Of a stretch of DNA of 64,000 nt, positions 1-9,401 are shown piece after piece. A model generated the notes under the pieces. That model had not been told where the DNA came from. It saw nothing but the letters and a program-made list of their open reading frames with translations, and made no database searches. How positions within the stretch are numbered: the stretch's first letter is position 1; every line of letters begins with the position of its first letter. The stretch spans positions 1 through 64,000 of the forward strand of contig NZ_JAMYDU010000004.1 in NCBI RefSeq assembly GCF_024138395.1, written 5' to 3'. Origin of the DNA: Pseudomonas mandelii. GTDB taxonomy: Bacteria; Pseudomonadota; Gammaproteobacteria; Pseudomonadales; Pseudomonadaceae. Position numbers and translations under genes: made by a program.

Positions 1-213
1 GCAAGCCAGCTCCCACAGTTGGAGTGGGTACATCCGGGGAAGATGGGTCGGCTGACAGGCCGCTTTCGCAGGCAAGCCAGCTCCCACAGTTGGAGTGGGT
101 ACATCCGGGGAAGATGGGTCGGCTGACAGGCCGCTTTCGCAGGCAAGCAAGCTCCCACAATTGAAGCGGGTACATCCGGGGAGGATGGGTCGGCTGACAG
201 ACCGCCATCGCAG
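1..213. repeat. Three tandem copies of a 71-bp intergenic repeat
   Basis: Units 1-71, 72-142 and 143-213 each begin with GCAAGC and end with CGCAG. The first two are identical and the third differs at several positions. The array may continue to the left of the window. Each unit holds the motif AGCTCCCACA, common in Pseudomonas intergenic repeats. There is no spacer diversity, so it is not a CRISPR array. Confidence 0.9.
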
Positions 214-608
214 CGATGCGGCGACCCGACAAGCCCACAAAAAATCAGCGCACATCCGCTCCGCTTTTCACCACTCAACAGGCCGAGCGTTAGCTCGCCT
301 GCAGCTGTTGATTTTGATGCACCGCCCCCTCGAGAGGCCGAGCGGAGGTTCTGCGAAGTGGGCAACCCGGCATGGATGCCGGGTTAGCCGCGCACGGCCA
401 GGGATGGCCGATCGCGGCGGGCCCACGGAGCAGGACCGGAGCGAGGGCATGCCGAGCCTAAGCGAGGCACCGAACGAAAGGGGCAGAAGCCTTTTGGTTA
501 CTTTGGGGCTTTTCCAAAGTGACTCGCTGTAAAAGCGAAACCAATAGAAGCCGTGACCGCAGAAACGGATATGTACACCATCAAAATCGGATAACCCATG
601 CCCCCCAC
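214..608. other. Gene-free stretch before the first secreted-protein gene
   Basis: No convincing gene is seen. The short open frames here are low in coding character. The part from about 400 to 540 (GGGGCAGAAGCC, then TTTTGGTTACTTTGGGGC and a complementary AAAGTGACTCGC) resembles a dispersed intergenic repeat of fluorescens-group pseudomonads. That identification rests on memory of the motif only. Confidence 0.4.
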
Positions 609-735
609 CAAGTAGTCTGAAACTCCCACCCCGCTTGGGAGTATCAGCCGATGCGCAATCACTGGCGCTTAGCCATAGTGGCGACCAAAGGTCAACGGTC
701 AGACCTCGATGACCGCATCTGCCCAGGAAAAAGTC
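609..735 (+). promoter_or_regulatory. Leader of the first DUF5801 gene, copy 1 of a duplicated element
   Basis: About 127 bp just before the start codon is nearly identical to 5085-5212 before the second gene. It contains a perfect hairpin, ACTCCCA (622-628) and TGGGAGT (636-642), around the loop CCCCGCT. A second small inverted repeat of GGTCA and TGACC type lies nearer the start. The element ends with the ribosome site AGGAAAA. It probably carries shared transcriptional or mRNA control of the two genes. Confidence 0.6.
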
Positions 736-3700
736 ATGACCATTGACGAACAAAACTCATTGCTGACAACGTCGATTACCGCCGCCGCCCTGAGCGTCAC
801 GGCGACCGGCGAGGACGTTTCGCTGGACGAAACGACCGGGTTGCAGAACGCCACCGCCACGCCAACCCCTGCGAGTGACGCTGACGACAACGACATTCTG
901 GTAACGGCTCTGCCCTCGGCCTTCGCTACCCGTTTGACCGCTCTTGGAGCAGGTACCGCAACGGGTGCGGCCTTGAGTGGCTATACCGGTGCCGCGGGCA
1001 ACACGGGCAGCAATGCGTTCACCCTCACCGACGCCACAAGCGGTACCGATGTCAGCTTCGTCGGCAGCGATGGCGCACCACTCAATGGCCTGGACAGCGG
1101 ACTGGATACCCTCGATGGCACCAACATCCTTCTCTATACGGATACGGTGAACAACAACATCGTCGTGGGCCGAGCCGGGAGCGCAACCGGCGCGATCGTG
1201 TTCGCAGCCTATATCGAAGAAACCGGATCGCCGGTCACGGGCGGCAAGATCTGGACCGTGGAATACCAACCGCTCAAGCATCCAGGAACGACGAACGCCG
1301 ATGACTCGGTCGATCTGACGGGTAAGGTCTTCATCGGAGCCAGTCAGAACCTGGAATTCAGTCTGGCCGGTGCGCCCTCCGGTCAGAACCTCTTCCTGAT
1401 GTTCACGAAAGCGGACCCGGCCACTGAAACGGTCAATGGTGTTGTGCGGATCACCGATCCTGCCGTCATTGCCACCGGCAAGGATCCGGCGAATCAGTCA
1501 ACTGGCGTCAATATAACCACTGGCGACACGATCAATACCAGCCAGGCAGGTGGGCCGACCACCTTCGGCACCAACAACCAGATGATTACGGAACAGGAAG
1601 GCATCCGTTTTTCGTTCGTCACGGGTGCCAGGCAGAATGTGACCATTCCCAACCTGGATCAGAACGAAGCCGATGTTGAAGCCAACATCGACTACACCGG
1701 CGTGGTCAATGTGAAGACAGTCAGTTTCGACGTCGTGCAGTTGCAAAGCGGCAAGAGCGCTGTCGTAAAAATCAGCGCATTCAGCACCGCTGTTGAATCT
1801 GGCACGCAATTCATCGACGGATATACGAATGATACGAAGGTTGACATCGTCAGCGTTCGCGTCCTCAACAGCGCCGGGACGGTGCTCGAGAATTCAGCCG
1901 GACCGGAGAATGATCTGACCATTGGCATCACCTTTACTAATGGGGTTGCAACAATCACCGGTATTAAAGCCGGCTACCTGATCGAATACACCACAACGTT
2001 GGATCACAACCGCGTGCTCATCGAGAATGGGGCGGCCCTCAATGCCAAGGGCAATGAGCACGCCGATTTTGATATCGATGGCCTCCACCTGCACCAAGCC
2101 TCTATTACGAGCACCGAAATCGGCTCCAAGATGATCTTCGACGACGATGGACCGGCGGCGACCGGGACCGCCGTGACGGGAACCGTTGACGAGGATGGCC
2201 TGGCCAATGGCATTGCCGGCGGTACAGACGATGTGGCTGGCGAGGCGACCACGGCCAGCGGCAGCGTGACCGGCATCTTCCAGTCCGGTGTCGACACGCC
2301 GCTGAGCTTTGCCTTGTCGAGTGATACCAGCGGCTTGCCGGCGCTGAGCTCGGGCGGAGTGGCGCTGGTGTACAGCGTCGCGGGCAACACGCTCACCGCC
2401 AAGGCCGGCGCAACCGACGTATTCACCTTCAGCCTCACCGCAGCGGGGGCCTACACCTTCACCCTGCTCAAGCCGCTGGATCACCCGGCAGGCAACAACG
2501 AGAACGACATCACCCTCAACCTGGGCTCGCTGCTCCAGGCCACCGACAAGGACGGTGACACGGTGACGGCCGCTGCCGAAAAACTGGTCATCACCGTCGA
2601 CGACGACACGCCGACGGCGACCGGCACCGCCGTGACGGGAACCGTCGACGAGGACGGCCTGGCCAATGGCATTGCCGGTGGTACGGGCGACGTGGCTGGC
2701 GAGGCGACCACGGCCGGCGGCAGCGTGACCGGCATCTTCCAGTCCGGCGCCGACACGCCGCTGAGCTATGCCTTGTCGAGCGACACCAGCGGCTTGCCGG
2801 CGCTGAGCTCGGGCGGGGTGGCGCTGGTGTACAGCGTCACGGGCGACACACTCACCGCCAAGGCCGGCGCTACCGACGTGTTCACCTTCAGCCTTACCGC
2901 AGCGGGTGTGTACAGCTTCACGCTGCTCAAGCCGCTGGATCACGCGGCAGGCAACGACGAGAACGACATCACCCTCAACCTGGGCACGCTGCTGCAAGCC
3001 ACCGACAAGGACGGCGACACGGTGACGGCTGCGGCCGAAAAACTGGTCATCACCGTCGACGACGACACGCCGACGGCGACCGGGACCGCCGTGACGGGAA
3101 CCGTCGACGAGGACGGCCTGGACAATGGCATTGCCGGTGGTGTGGGCGACGTGACTGGTGAGGCGACCACCGCTGGCGGCAGCGTGACCGGCATCTTCCA
3201 GTCCGGCGCTGACACGCCGCTGAGCTATGCCTTGTCGAGTAACACCAGCGGTTTGCCAGCGCTGAGCTCGGCCGGGGTGGCGCTGGTGTACAGCGTCGCA
3301 GGCAACACGCTCACCGCCAAGGCCGGCGCTACCGACGTGTTCACCTTCAGCCTCACCGCAGCGGGTGTGTACAGCTTCACGCTGCTCAAGCCGCTGGATC
3401 ACGCGGCAGGCGACAACGAGAACGACATCACCCTCAACCTGGGCACGCTGCTGCAGGCCACCGACAAGGACGGCGACACGGTGACGGCCGCGGCCGATAA
3501 ACTGGTCATCACCGTCGACGACGATACACCCGTTATAGGGACAGCCCCTGTGCAGGATGTCGATCCTACTTTGGGTGCGACGTTATGGACCTTCTCGGGT
3601 GACTTCGCCTACTCGATAGGTGCGGACAAGCGCGGGCCGACCTACTCTTCGGCAGCGGACAGTGATTTTGCCGAACTCGCCCTCTCTGGTTCGGCGAACG

Positions 3701-4863
3701 ATGTTGCGATCGTTGATCCAACGGTCACCTGGGGTTCAGAGAATCTCGACGCTGCCACGTTTAACGTGTCGTTCAAATACGATCACGATCGGAGTGCTGC
3801 CACCACGCCTGAACTGGTGGAAGGCACGCTGGTGTTTGACAAAGTCAATGACACCTATACCTTCGAGATGGACGCGCTGCAAACGACGCAAGACGTCACG
3901 CTGGGCGAAGGCACTGGATACGAAACGTATGACGTGGGTGGTACGAGCCCTTCCAGTGGCCCATCACCTGTGGCCACTGGGAGGCTTGGGGAAGGTTTCT
4001 TCATCCAGATCACGGGCTTCGAGGCACCACTTAGTGCCGGCGGCAATACAGTTGTGATGGCGGGTGAGCTTGTGAGCGGCACGCAGGCTTCTGTAACCTT
4101 GTCCAGCACTGCTCTGGGCGTCTCCGGAAATACGATCCAGGCAGGTGAAGCGGCCAACATCAATTTCTTCCAGACTGATCCGAAAGGAAATCTGGGCGCG
4201 AACAATTTTAGTTACGCGACCGATTTCTTTATCAAGTTCGATGGATACGAGACTGAAAGCGATGATCTTTTGCTTATAGTCAGTCTTGCTGATGCAAATG
4301 ATTCTTCCATCACTACAACACGTGCCATCTACGTCGACCAAGGCGATGTGTACGAGAACGATACGGTCAACACCGATCTTGTTGGAACCAAGTACGAGGC
4401 CCTTATCCTCAACGACCCAGCCGATCCGAACGACCCGTTCCTGGACAATAATGATGCTCTATTGATTGTTGAAAGCAATGATTTCAACATTCAGACCGGT
4501 GATAACTGGCTCATCAAGGGTATTCAGATTCTTTCGAATGATGCTGGCCTTACGGGCAGCGCGATAAATCTGAATCGCGATGTCGGTGCCGATGGCGCAA
4601 GCAGCACTTCCGCACAGCCGGTCAGTGGTCTCGTCGGGCCTGGAAACACGATTGCGGAGGATACGAGTACGAATCCGCTGAAGATCATCGATGCTGGTTT
4701 CTCCACCACCACGACTACACCAGCTACCCTTGATCTAGAGCTGGATTTCAAAGTCGTCGATAGAGATAGCGATTTCACCGATGTCCAGACGATTGATATC
4801 GAAAATCCTGTCGTGGTCGAACTGGTGGGATTAACTAACTTGGCACCGGTAGACCTCGTCTGA
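736..4863 (+). CDS. Large secreted DUF5801-type repeat protein, probable type I secretion substrate
   Basis: A 1375-residue acidic protein rich in Gly, Thr, Asp and Ala, with no N-terminal signal peptide. The start at 736 is preferred over 709 because AGGAAAA precedes it and the paralogue starts at the matching place. Residues about 25-470 match the paralogue at 5213-7924 almost throughout and look like the DUF5801 repeats-in-toxin region. Residues about 473-931 are three 153-residue repeats with VDEDGL and ITVDDDTP motifs, as in T1SS-143/VCBS-type adhesins. The C-terminal third is unique. No GGxGxD calcium-binding nonapeptides are visible, which is unusual. A complete type I exporter lies 5-9 kb downstream. 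It is likely exported by that system and acts at the surface or outside; adhesin is an inference. Confidence 0.75.
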   Translation: MTIDEQNSLLTTSITAAALSVTATGEDVSLDETTGLQNATATPTPASDADDNDILVTALPSAFATRLTALGAGTATGAALSGYTGAAGNTGSNAFTLTDATSGTDVSFVGSDGAPLNGLDSGLDTLDGTNILLYTDTVNNNIVVGRAGSATGAIVFAAYIEETGSPVTGGKIWTVEYQPLKHPGTTNADDSVDLTGKVFIGASQNLEFSLAGAPSGQNLFLMFTKADPATETVNGVVRITDPAVIATGKDPANQSTGVNITTGDTINTSQAGGPTTFGTNNQMITEQEGIRFSFVTGARQNVTIPNLDQNEADVEANIDYTGVVNVKTVSFDVVQLQSGKSAVVKISAFSTAVESGTQFIDGYTNDTKVDIVSVRVLNSAGTVLENSAGPENDLTIGITFTNGVATITGIKAGYLIEYTTTLDHNRVLIENGAALNAKGNEHADFDIDGLHLHQASITSTEIGSKMIFDDDGPAATGTAVTGTVDEDGLANGIAGGTDDVAGEATTASGSVTGIFQSGVDTPLSFALSSDTSGLPALSSGGVALVYSVAGNTLTAKAGATDVFTFSLTAAGAYTFTLLKPLDHPAGNNENDITLNLGSLLQATDKDGDTVTAAAEKLVITVDDDTPTATGTAVTGTVDEDGLANGIAGGTGDVAGEATTAGGSVTGIFQSGADTPLSYALSSDTSGLPALSSGGVALVYSVTGDTLTAKAGATDVFTFSLTAAGVYSFTLLKPLDHAAGNDENDITLNLGTLLQATDKDGDTVTAAAEKLVITVDDDTPTATGTAVTGTVDEDGLDNGIAGGVGDVTGEATTAGGSVTGIFQSGADTPLSYALSSNTSGLPALSSAGVALVYSVAGNTLTAKAGATDVFTFSLTAAGVYSFTLLKPLDHAAGDNENDITLNLGTLLQATDKDGDTVTAAADKLVITVDDDTPVIGTAPVQDVDPTLGATLWTFSGDFAYSIGADKRGPTYSSAADSDFAELALSGSANDVAIVDPTVTWGSENLDAATFNVSFKYDHDRSAATTPELVEGTLVFDKVNDTYTFEMDALQTTQDVTLGEGTGYETYDVGGTSPSSGPSPVATGRLGEGFFIQITGFEAPLSAGGNTVVMAGELVSGTQASVTLSSTALGVSGNTIQAGEAANINFFQTDPKGNLGANNFSYATDFFIKFDGYETESDDLLLIVSLADANDSSITTTRAIYVDQGDVYENDTVNTDLVGTKYEALILNDPADPNDPFLDNNDALLIVESNDFNIQTGDNWLIKGIQILSNDAGLTGSAINLNRDVGADGASSTSAQPVSGLVGPGNTIAEDTSTNPLKIIDAGFSTTTTTPATLDLELDFKVVDRDSDFTDVQTIDIENPVVVELVGLTNLAPVDLV
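2152..3528 (+). repeat. Three in-frame 459-bp repeats inside the secreted protein gene
   Basis: Units begin at 2152, 2611 and 3070, exactly 459 bp (153 codons) apart, and end near 3528. They are very similar at DNA level, with differences mostly silent or conservative. This points to recent expansion by unequal recombination and possible length variation between strains. Confidence 0.9.
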
Positions 4864-4901
4864 TCCCTTGATGTGCATGACCTCTTCAGGAGGTTCTTAT
4901 T

Positions 4902-4939
4902 GGAAAACCCCGCTGCCCACAAGGCAGCGGGGTTTTTCC
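4902..4939 (+). terminator. Rho-independent terminator after the first DUF5801 gene
   Basis: A stem built from GGAAAACCCCGCTGCC (4902-4917) and its complement at 4923-4939, with loop CACAA and a T-run on the right arm. It lies 40 bp after the stop codon, so the two DUF5801 genes are probably separate transcripts. Confidence 0.9.
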
Positions 4940-5084
4940 ATTTACGGTCTCCTTCCGGGTATTCAATGTCGGTGGCCAAACGGAATCGAGTCCTCAATAC
5001 CCTCTGACCAGGGCTTATGGTTTATCCATGCCCATCCACCACTCATCGCGCCATGCCTTCGCGCCCTCATCCCCTTTCCCCTCC

Positions 5085-5212
5085 CAAGTAGGCTGAAACT
5101 CCCACCCCGCTTGGGAGTATCGGCCGATGCGCAATCCCCGGCGCTTATCCATAGTGACGGCCGAAGGTCAACGGTCAGGCCTCGATGACCGCAACTGTTC
5201 GGGAGAAAAATC
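5085..5212 (+). promoter_or_regulatory. Leader of the second DUF5801 gene, copy 2 of the duplicated element
   Basis: Aligns with 609-735 with one single-base indel and few changes. The hairpin ACTCCCA (5098-5104) and TGGGAGT (5112-5118) with loop CCCCGCT is conserved exactly. It ends with GGGAGAAAAATC before the ATG. Confidence 0.6.
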
Positions 5213-7924
5213 ATGGCTATTGAAATCACCGGCGAGGACGCTGTGCTGGACGAGACACCCGGCTTGCAGAACGCCACCGCCACGCCCACCCCTGCGGGAG
5301 ACGCTGACGACAACGACATTCTGGTAGCATCCCTGCCCGCTTCCTTCGCTACCCGTTTGATCGCACTAGGGGCGGGTACCGCAACGGGTGCGGCGTTGAG
5401 TGGCTATACCGGTGCCGCGGGCAACACGGGCAGCAATGCGTTCACCCTCACCGACACGACCGGCATTACCGATATCAGCTTCGTCGACAGCGCTGGCGCA
5501 CCGCTCAATGGCGTGGACAGCGGACTGGATACCCTCGATGGCACCAGCATCCTTCTGTATACAGACACGAACAACAACATCCTTGTGGGCCGAGCCGGGA
5601 GCGCTACCGGCGCGATCGTGTTCGCTGCCTATATCGAAGAAACCGGATCACCGGTCACGGGTGGCAAGATCTGGACCGTGGAGTACCAACCGCTCAAGCA
5701 TCCAGATGCTACGAACGCCGATGATTCGCTCAATCTGCTGGATAAAGTATTCGTCGGAACCAGTCAGGACCTGGAGTTCAGTCTGGCCAATGCGCCCTCC
5801 GGTCAAAACCTCTTCCTGATGTTCACGACGGTGAACCCGGCCACTGAAACGGTCGATGGTGTCGTGCGGATCACGGATCCCGCCATCATCGCCACCGGCA
5901 AGAACCCCGCAGACCAGTCAACTGGCGTCAATATCAACACCGGCGACACGATCAATACCAGCCAGGCGGGTGGACCGACCACTTTTGGCACCAACAGCCA
6001 GATGATTACGGAACAGGAAGGCATTCGTTATTCGTTCGTCACCGGTGCCAGGCAGGATGTGACCATTCCCAACCTGGATCAGACCGAAGCAGATGTTGAG
6101 TCCAACATCGACTTTACCGGCGTCGTCAATGCGAAGACGGCCAATTTCGACGTCGTGCAGTTGCAAAGCGGCAAGAGCGCTGTGGTAAAAATCAGCGCAT
6201 TCAGCACCACTGCTGAACCTGGCGTGAATTTCATCAACGGTTATACGAACGATACGCCGGTGGCCATCACCAATGTGCTCGTTACCAACATCAGCACCGG
6301 GCAGGTGATTGAGAACTCAAACGGATCGGTGAATGATCCGGCCATTACCATCACCATTACTGACGGGGTTGCAACCATCACCGGCGTTTTGGCTGGCTAC
6401 CAGGTTCAATACACCACAACGGCGGATCACAACCGCGTACTCATTGAGAATGGAGCGGCCCTCGACGCCAGGGGCAATACTCACGCCGATTTTGACATCG
6501 GTGGTTTCACACTGCTCCAAACGGCTGTTACGACCGCCGAAATCGGTTCCAAGATCATCTTCGAAGATGACGGCCCGGCACTCGCCTTTGGCAACCTGAT
6601 CGGGACCGGTAGTGTCCTGCCGCAAACGGGGTTCTGGACTCAGTCGGCCGGCGCCGACGGGTTGAATGCGGCCGGTCTGGATATCTCGGTGAATAGCCAG
6701 TTCACCCTCGTCAGGCCAAACAACACGACCACGACCGGGACCGCCACGCTCACCGAGCTGGCGCTCTCGCCAGACGGTAATGGCGCGTACCAATTCGTAG
6801 GGACCTTGACCGGCGATTTCGACAACAACGCCGACACGGCGGATACCACCGTCGACTACACGCTGACCGCCTTTGACGATGGCAGCTATGCACTAGATCT
6901 GGTGCAAGGCTTCAGTTCGACAGTCGTACTCAGCACTGCCGATGGTTCGCTCAATGCCGGCGGCCCGGACCCCGTGCGCACATTGTTGATTCCGAAGCAG
7001 GATCCGCCGACTATTCCTTCGCCATCCGAGGAGGTTGTGTTCTTTTCCGCGAAAACAACTGCGTCGACTTCGGACATCCTGGCCGGTATCGGGCTCGGGG
7101 CACCCGACCCCACCGAAGCCGAGCTACAGACCAACCCCCTGCCCTCGTACATCGACCCGAGGGCCATGAACGTCAGCACGTCCGGCATCGGCGTCGCCAA
7201 TAACCTGCTTCAGGGAGACAACCTGGCGGCAATCGGCGCCACCGATGAGAGTTTCGTCGTCAACCCGGAGACCCTGCTGACGGCCATGAGGGTCTTCATC
7301 GACAACTCTGTAGCGGGTTACAACACAGCGACCGAGGACCTGTACTACAGGATCTACTACGAGGACGGCACGACTTCGAACCTGATCGAGGTGAATACCC
7401 TGACTCCAGAGCCCCGTGGACAGGTGTCCTTTCTCATTGAGCAGGAGGGCACGACACTGATCGACGCTGTTCAGCTCACGATGGGCCGAGGCGAGATCAA
7501 AATCCCGGTGATCCAGTTCATTCAGGAGACCGAAAGCCTGGCCAGCGACATCCAGTTGACGTTCAACGCGACGGTGACGGACAGAGATGGGGATTCGGCG
7601 ACGAGTACGTTCGACGCCAACTTGTTCGCCAACGACTTGGCCGGCGACTTCGACTACACGCTGGTGGGCACGGGCGGTGAACGTGATGCCTTCAACGTCG
7701 ATTTGTCATTCACCGAGAACCTGTACCAGGTCACCGGCTTCGATGCGGACGCAAATCTGCGAGACACCTTGGTACTCAACGGCGACCAGAGCGCTACTGT
7801 CCAGATCGACAACAGCGGCACAGACAGCATCGTGTCGGTTACCGAAACGGGCGGAGACGTGACGACTATCACCTTGGTCGGGGTCGATCTTCTGACCAGC
7901 GACATTGTTCTTGGCAGCGTCTGA
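5213..7924 (+). CDS. Second secreted DUF5801-type protein, paralogue of the first
   Basis: A 903-residue acidic protein. Residues 1 to about 455 are closely similar to the first protein, starting at the same relative position. It lacks the 153-residue repeats, and the sequence after EIGSKIIFEDDGP is unrelated to that of the first protein. The C-terminus ends with ITLVGVDLLTSDIVLGSV, the kind of hydrophobic and acidic tail seen in type I secretion substrates. No RTX nonapeptides are visible. Start supported by GGGAGAAAAATC upstream. A strong terminator follows. The pair probably arose by duplication followed by domain exchange. Extracellular or surface role inferred from the adjacent exporter. 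Confidence 0.72.
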   Translation: MAIEITGEDAVLDETPGLQNATATPTPAGDADDNDILVASLPASFATRLIALGAGTATGAALSGYTGAAGNTGSNAFTLTDTTGITDISFVDSAGAPLNGVDSGLDTLDGTSILLYTDTNNNILVGRAGSATGAIVFAAYIEETGSPVTGGKIWTVEYQPLKHPDATNADDSLNLLDKVFVGTSQDLEFSLANAPSGQNLFLMFTTVNPATETVDGVVRITDPAIIATGKNPADQSTGVNINTGDTINTSQAGGPTTFGTNSQMITEQEGIRYSFVTGARQDVTIPNLDQTEADVESNIDFTGVVNAKTANFDVVQLQSGKSAVVKISAFSTTAEPGVNFINGYTNDTPVAITNVLVTNISTGQVIENSNGSVNDPAITITITDGVATITGVLAGYQVQYTTTADHNRVLIENGAALDARGNTHADFDIGGFTLLQTAVTTAEIGSKIIFEDDGPALAFGNLIGTGSVLPQTGFWTQSAGADGLNAAGLDISVNSQFTLVRPNNTTTTGTATLTELALSPDGNGAYQFVGTLTGDFDNNADTADTTVDYTLTAFDDGSYALDLVQGFSSTVVLSTADGSLNAGGPDPVRTLLIPKQDPPTIPSPSEEVVFFSAKTTASTSDILAGIGLGAPDPTEAELQTNPLPSYIDPRAMNVSTSGIGVANNLLQGDNLAAIGATDESFVVNPETLLTAMRVFIDNSVAGYNTATEDLYYRIYYEDGTTSNLIEVNTLTPEPRGQVSFLIEQEGTTLIDAVQLTMGRGEIKIPVIQFIQETESLASDIQLTFNATVTDRDGDSATSTFDANLFANDLAGDFDYTLVGTGGERDAFNVDLSFTENLYQVTGFDADANLRDTLVLNGDQSATVQIDNSGTDSIVSVTETGGDVTTITLVGVDLLTSDIVLGSV

Positions 7925-7941
7925 GGAACGCGCATAAAAGG

Positions 7942-7971
7942 ATGCGAGGGTGGTGTAAACCACCCTCGCAT
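7942..7971 (+). terminator. Terminator after the second DUF5801 gene
   Basis: A 13-bp perfect stem, ATGCGAGGGTGGT (7942-7954) and its complement (7959-7971), with tetraloop GTAA and a T-rich tail. It could serve both strands, because the regulator gene ends at 8049 on the other strand. Confidence 0.85.
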
Positions 7972-8048
7972 TGTTTGGTCAGTTCCAATATTAGATCCGC
8001 ACGATCACATCAACCCCCGGCACCCAGCGGCAGACGCGCCAAAGGCTG

Positions 8049-8792
8049 TCAGAGCGTCTTGTTCCGACGTGAAACCAAATCCAGTTCCACCCACGTCGAC
8101 TCGGGTGGTTTTTCGTTGTTGGTGAGCCCGTGCTTCAGCGCATACATCAGCAAGTCGATGCGGTTGATGAGATTAAGCTTTTGATAGATGTTGCTGAGAT
8201 GGTTGTGCACGGTGTGCTCGCTGATCCCCAGGCGCCCGGCGATACTCATGTATTTGGCGGACGGGTCCCCCACAATGGCGCGAATCAGTTCCCTCTCGCG
8301 CAGCGTCAGCCGAGCCTGTTTTGCCTGCTCCAGATTGCATTTCAAATGTATATTCCCGGTCGCGGCATAGCCGGAAAGTCCGCCGGCCCAGGCTCTATCC
8401 AATCCGGTGTCACGGTGATGGACCGTGATGATGGCCTGGATGATCGATTCCGTCGGGTCTTCCGCCAGCACAATGCCGCGTGCGCCCGCCTCTATTGCCT
8501 GGGCAACGGGGACGGCTTCGTACAATCCCTTGAGCACCAGCACTTTCATCTCGGCGCTGCGAGTGAGTCCGGCAACGACCTCCAGCGGGTTCAACGCATC
8601 CGGAAAGAAACTGAAAAAAATCACATTGGGTCGCAACTGATCGGCTAGATCCAGCGCATTGGTATAAGTGGTGGCCTGGCCGCTCACTTCCATCTGAGGC
8701 TTTTTGGCATTGATCAAATCTTGAAGGCCCATGAGAACGAGGGGACGACAATCGATCAGCATCACGCGAATGGGTTTTCTATGGGTCGTCAT
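8049..8792 (-). CDS. LuxR-family regulator with a degenerate receiver domain
   Basis: 247 residues. The N-terminal 120 residues follow the response-regulator fold (VMLIDCRPLVLMGL at the start) but lack key residues. The phosphoacceptor Asp position reads VIFFSFFPDALNP, the conserved Lys near the end is replaced (GIVLAEDP), and the acidic pair is DC rather than DD. The C-terminal LuxR/GerE helix-turn-helix is intact (LTLRERELI, then ISEHTVHNHLSNIYQKL). It is therefore probably not controlled by phosphorylation. The start at 8792 has AGGACAGT upstream and overlaps the stop of the small ORF before it (TAATG), suggesting translational coupling. Placed between the secreted proteins and their exporter, it is the likely regulator of this module. 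Confidence 0.8.
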   Translation of the reverse strand: MTTHRKPIRVMLIDCRPLVLMGLQDLINAKKPQMEVSGQATTYTNALDLADQLRPNVIFFSFFPDALNPLEVVAGLTRSAEMKVLVLKGLYEAVPVAQAIEAGARGIVLAEDPTESIIQAIITVHHRDTGLDRAWAGGLSGYAATGNIHLKCNLEQAKQARLTLRERELIRAIVGDPSAKYMSIAGRLGISEHTVHNHLSNIYQKLNLINRIDLLMYALKHGLTNNEKPPESTWVELDLVSRRNKTL

Positions 8793-9046
8793 TACTGTCC
8801 TGACTCCCTTGAAAAATGAACTCTGACCTCCCTCCCTTGGCCTTCCTGAATCAGCAGCTCGCTCACCTGCCCTCCGTGATCGAAGGACAGATGCGAACGC
8901 CGACAGGCCTGAACGGTGCCTGCCCGGAGATTCACCTTTGGGGACACTTCCACTGGCTTCACAGGCAGGGGTTGCGGACATTTCCAAAAGCCGGGCAATG
9001 CCATCGAGGAAACATAAATAGGAATAATCATCAATAACTTGCGCAT
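8792..9046 (-). CDS. Small hypothetical protein coupled to the LuxR regulator
   Basis: 84 residues, not recognised. It starts MRKLLMIIPIYVSSMALPGF, which resembles a signal peptide or single membrane anchor, followed by a polar basic stretch ending GREVRVHFSRESGQ. A GAGGGAG site lies about 10 bases before the start. Its TAA stop overlaps the ATG of the regulator by one base. That overlap is the main support for its being real. Part of this region is also open in the regulator frame, so a longer regulator cannot be fully excluded. Confidence 0.45.
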   Translation of the reverse strand: MRKLLMIIPIYVSSMALPGFWKCPQPLPVKPVEVSPKVNLRAGTVQACRRSHLSFDHGGQVSELLIQEGQGREVRVHFSRESGQ

Positions 9047-9401
9047 GATGATGTGGCTCCCTCGAGCTGCTCAACTGAGTCTAGGCCAGCTCAGCGCGCC
9101 ATCTGCCCGCCCATCCGCCAGTCGTCGATTCAAGCCTTATGCGGGTCGCCCGGCAGATGTCGCAATAACCCCTCTGCCCTCGAAAATCAAGGTCTTAGGC
9201 TCGTCGGGGTGATCTGCGAACAAGGTCTGATTGCGATCAAAATCGTCAATTAACCGACGAGTGGTTTGTGCACGGGCGTAATTTCAATACTGACGTCAAT
9301 TTCTCGGCAAAACGTGCCTCGCCGGGCCATACGAATGCACCCAGTCTGCTCGGATTGGCGTCCAGTGGTAACGAGGATACATAGTCGGTATGCGAGCAGG
9401 A
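9047..9401. other. Gene-free stretch between the TolC-like gene and the small ORF
   Basis: No coding region is supported. It must hold the promoter of the small ORF and regulator on the minus strand. No clear operator or hairpin was seen. Confidence 0.4.

Noticed and set aside
1-213. CRISPR-like periodic repeat
   Set aside because: Units are directly adjacent 71-bp copies with no unique spacers and no cas genes nearby.
1894-3402. A 502-codon open frame on the minus strand opposite the repeat protein
   Set aside because: It is a by-product of GC-rich repeat DNA, shows the same 153-residue periodicity as the plus-strand protein, and is rich in Arg, Gly and His with no recognisable fold.
8049-9074. 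A 341-residue version of the LuxR regulator
   Set aside because: The added N-terminus is not receiver-like, and the internal start at 8792 has a good ribosome site and overlaps the preceding small ORF.
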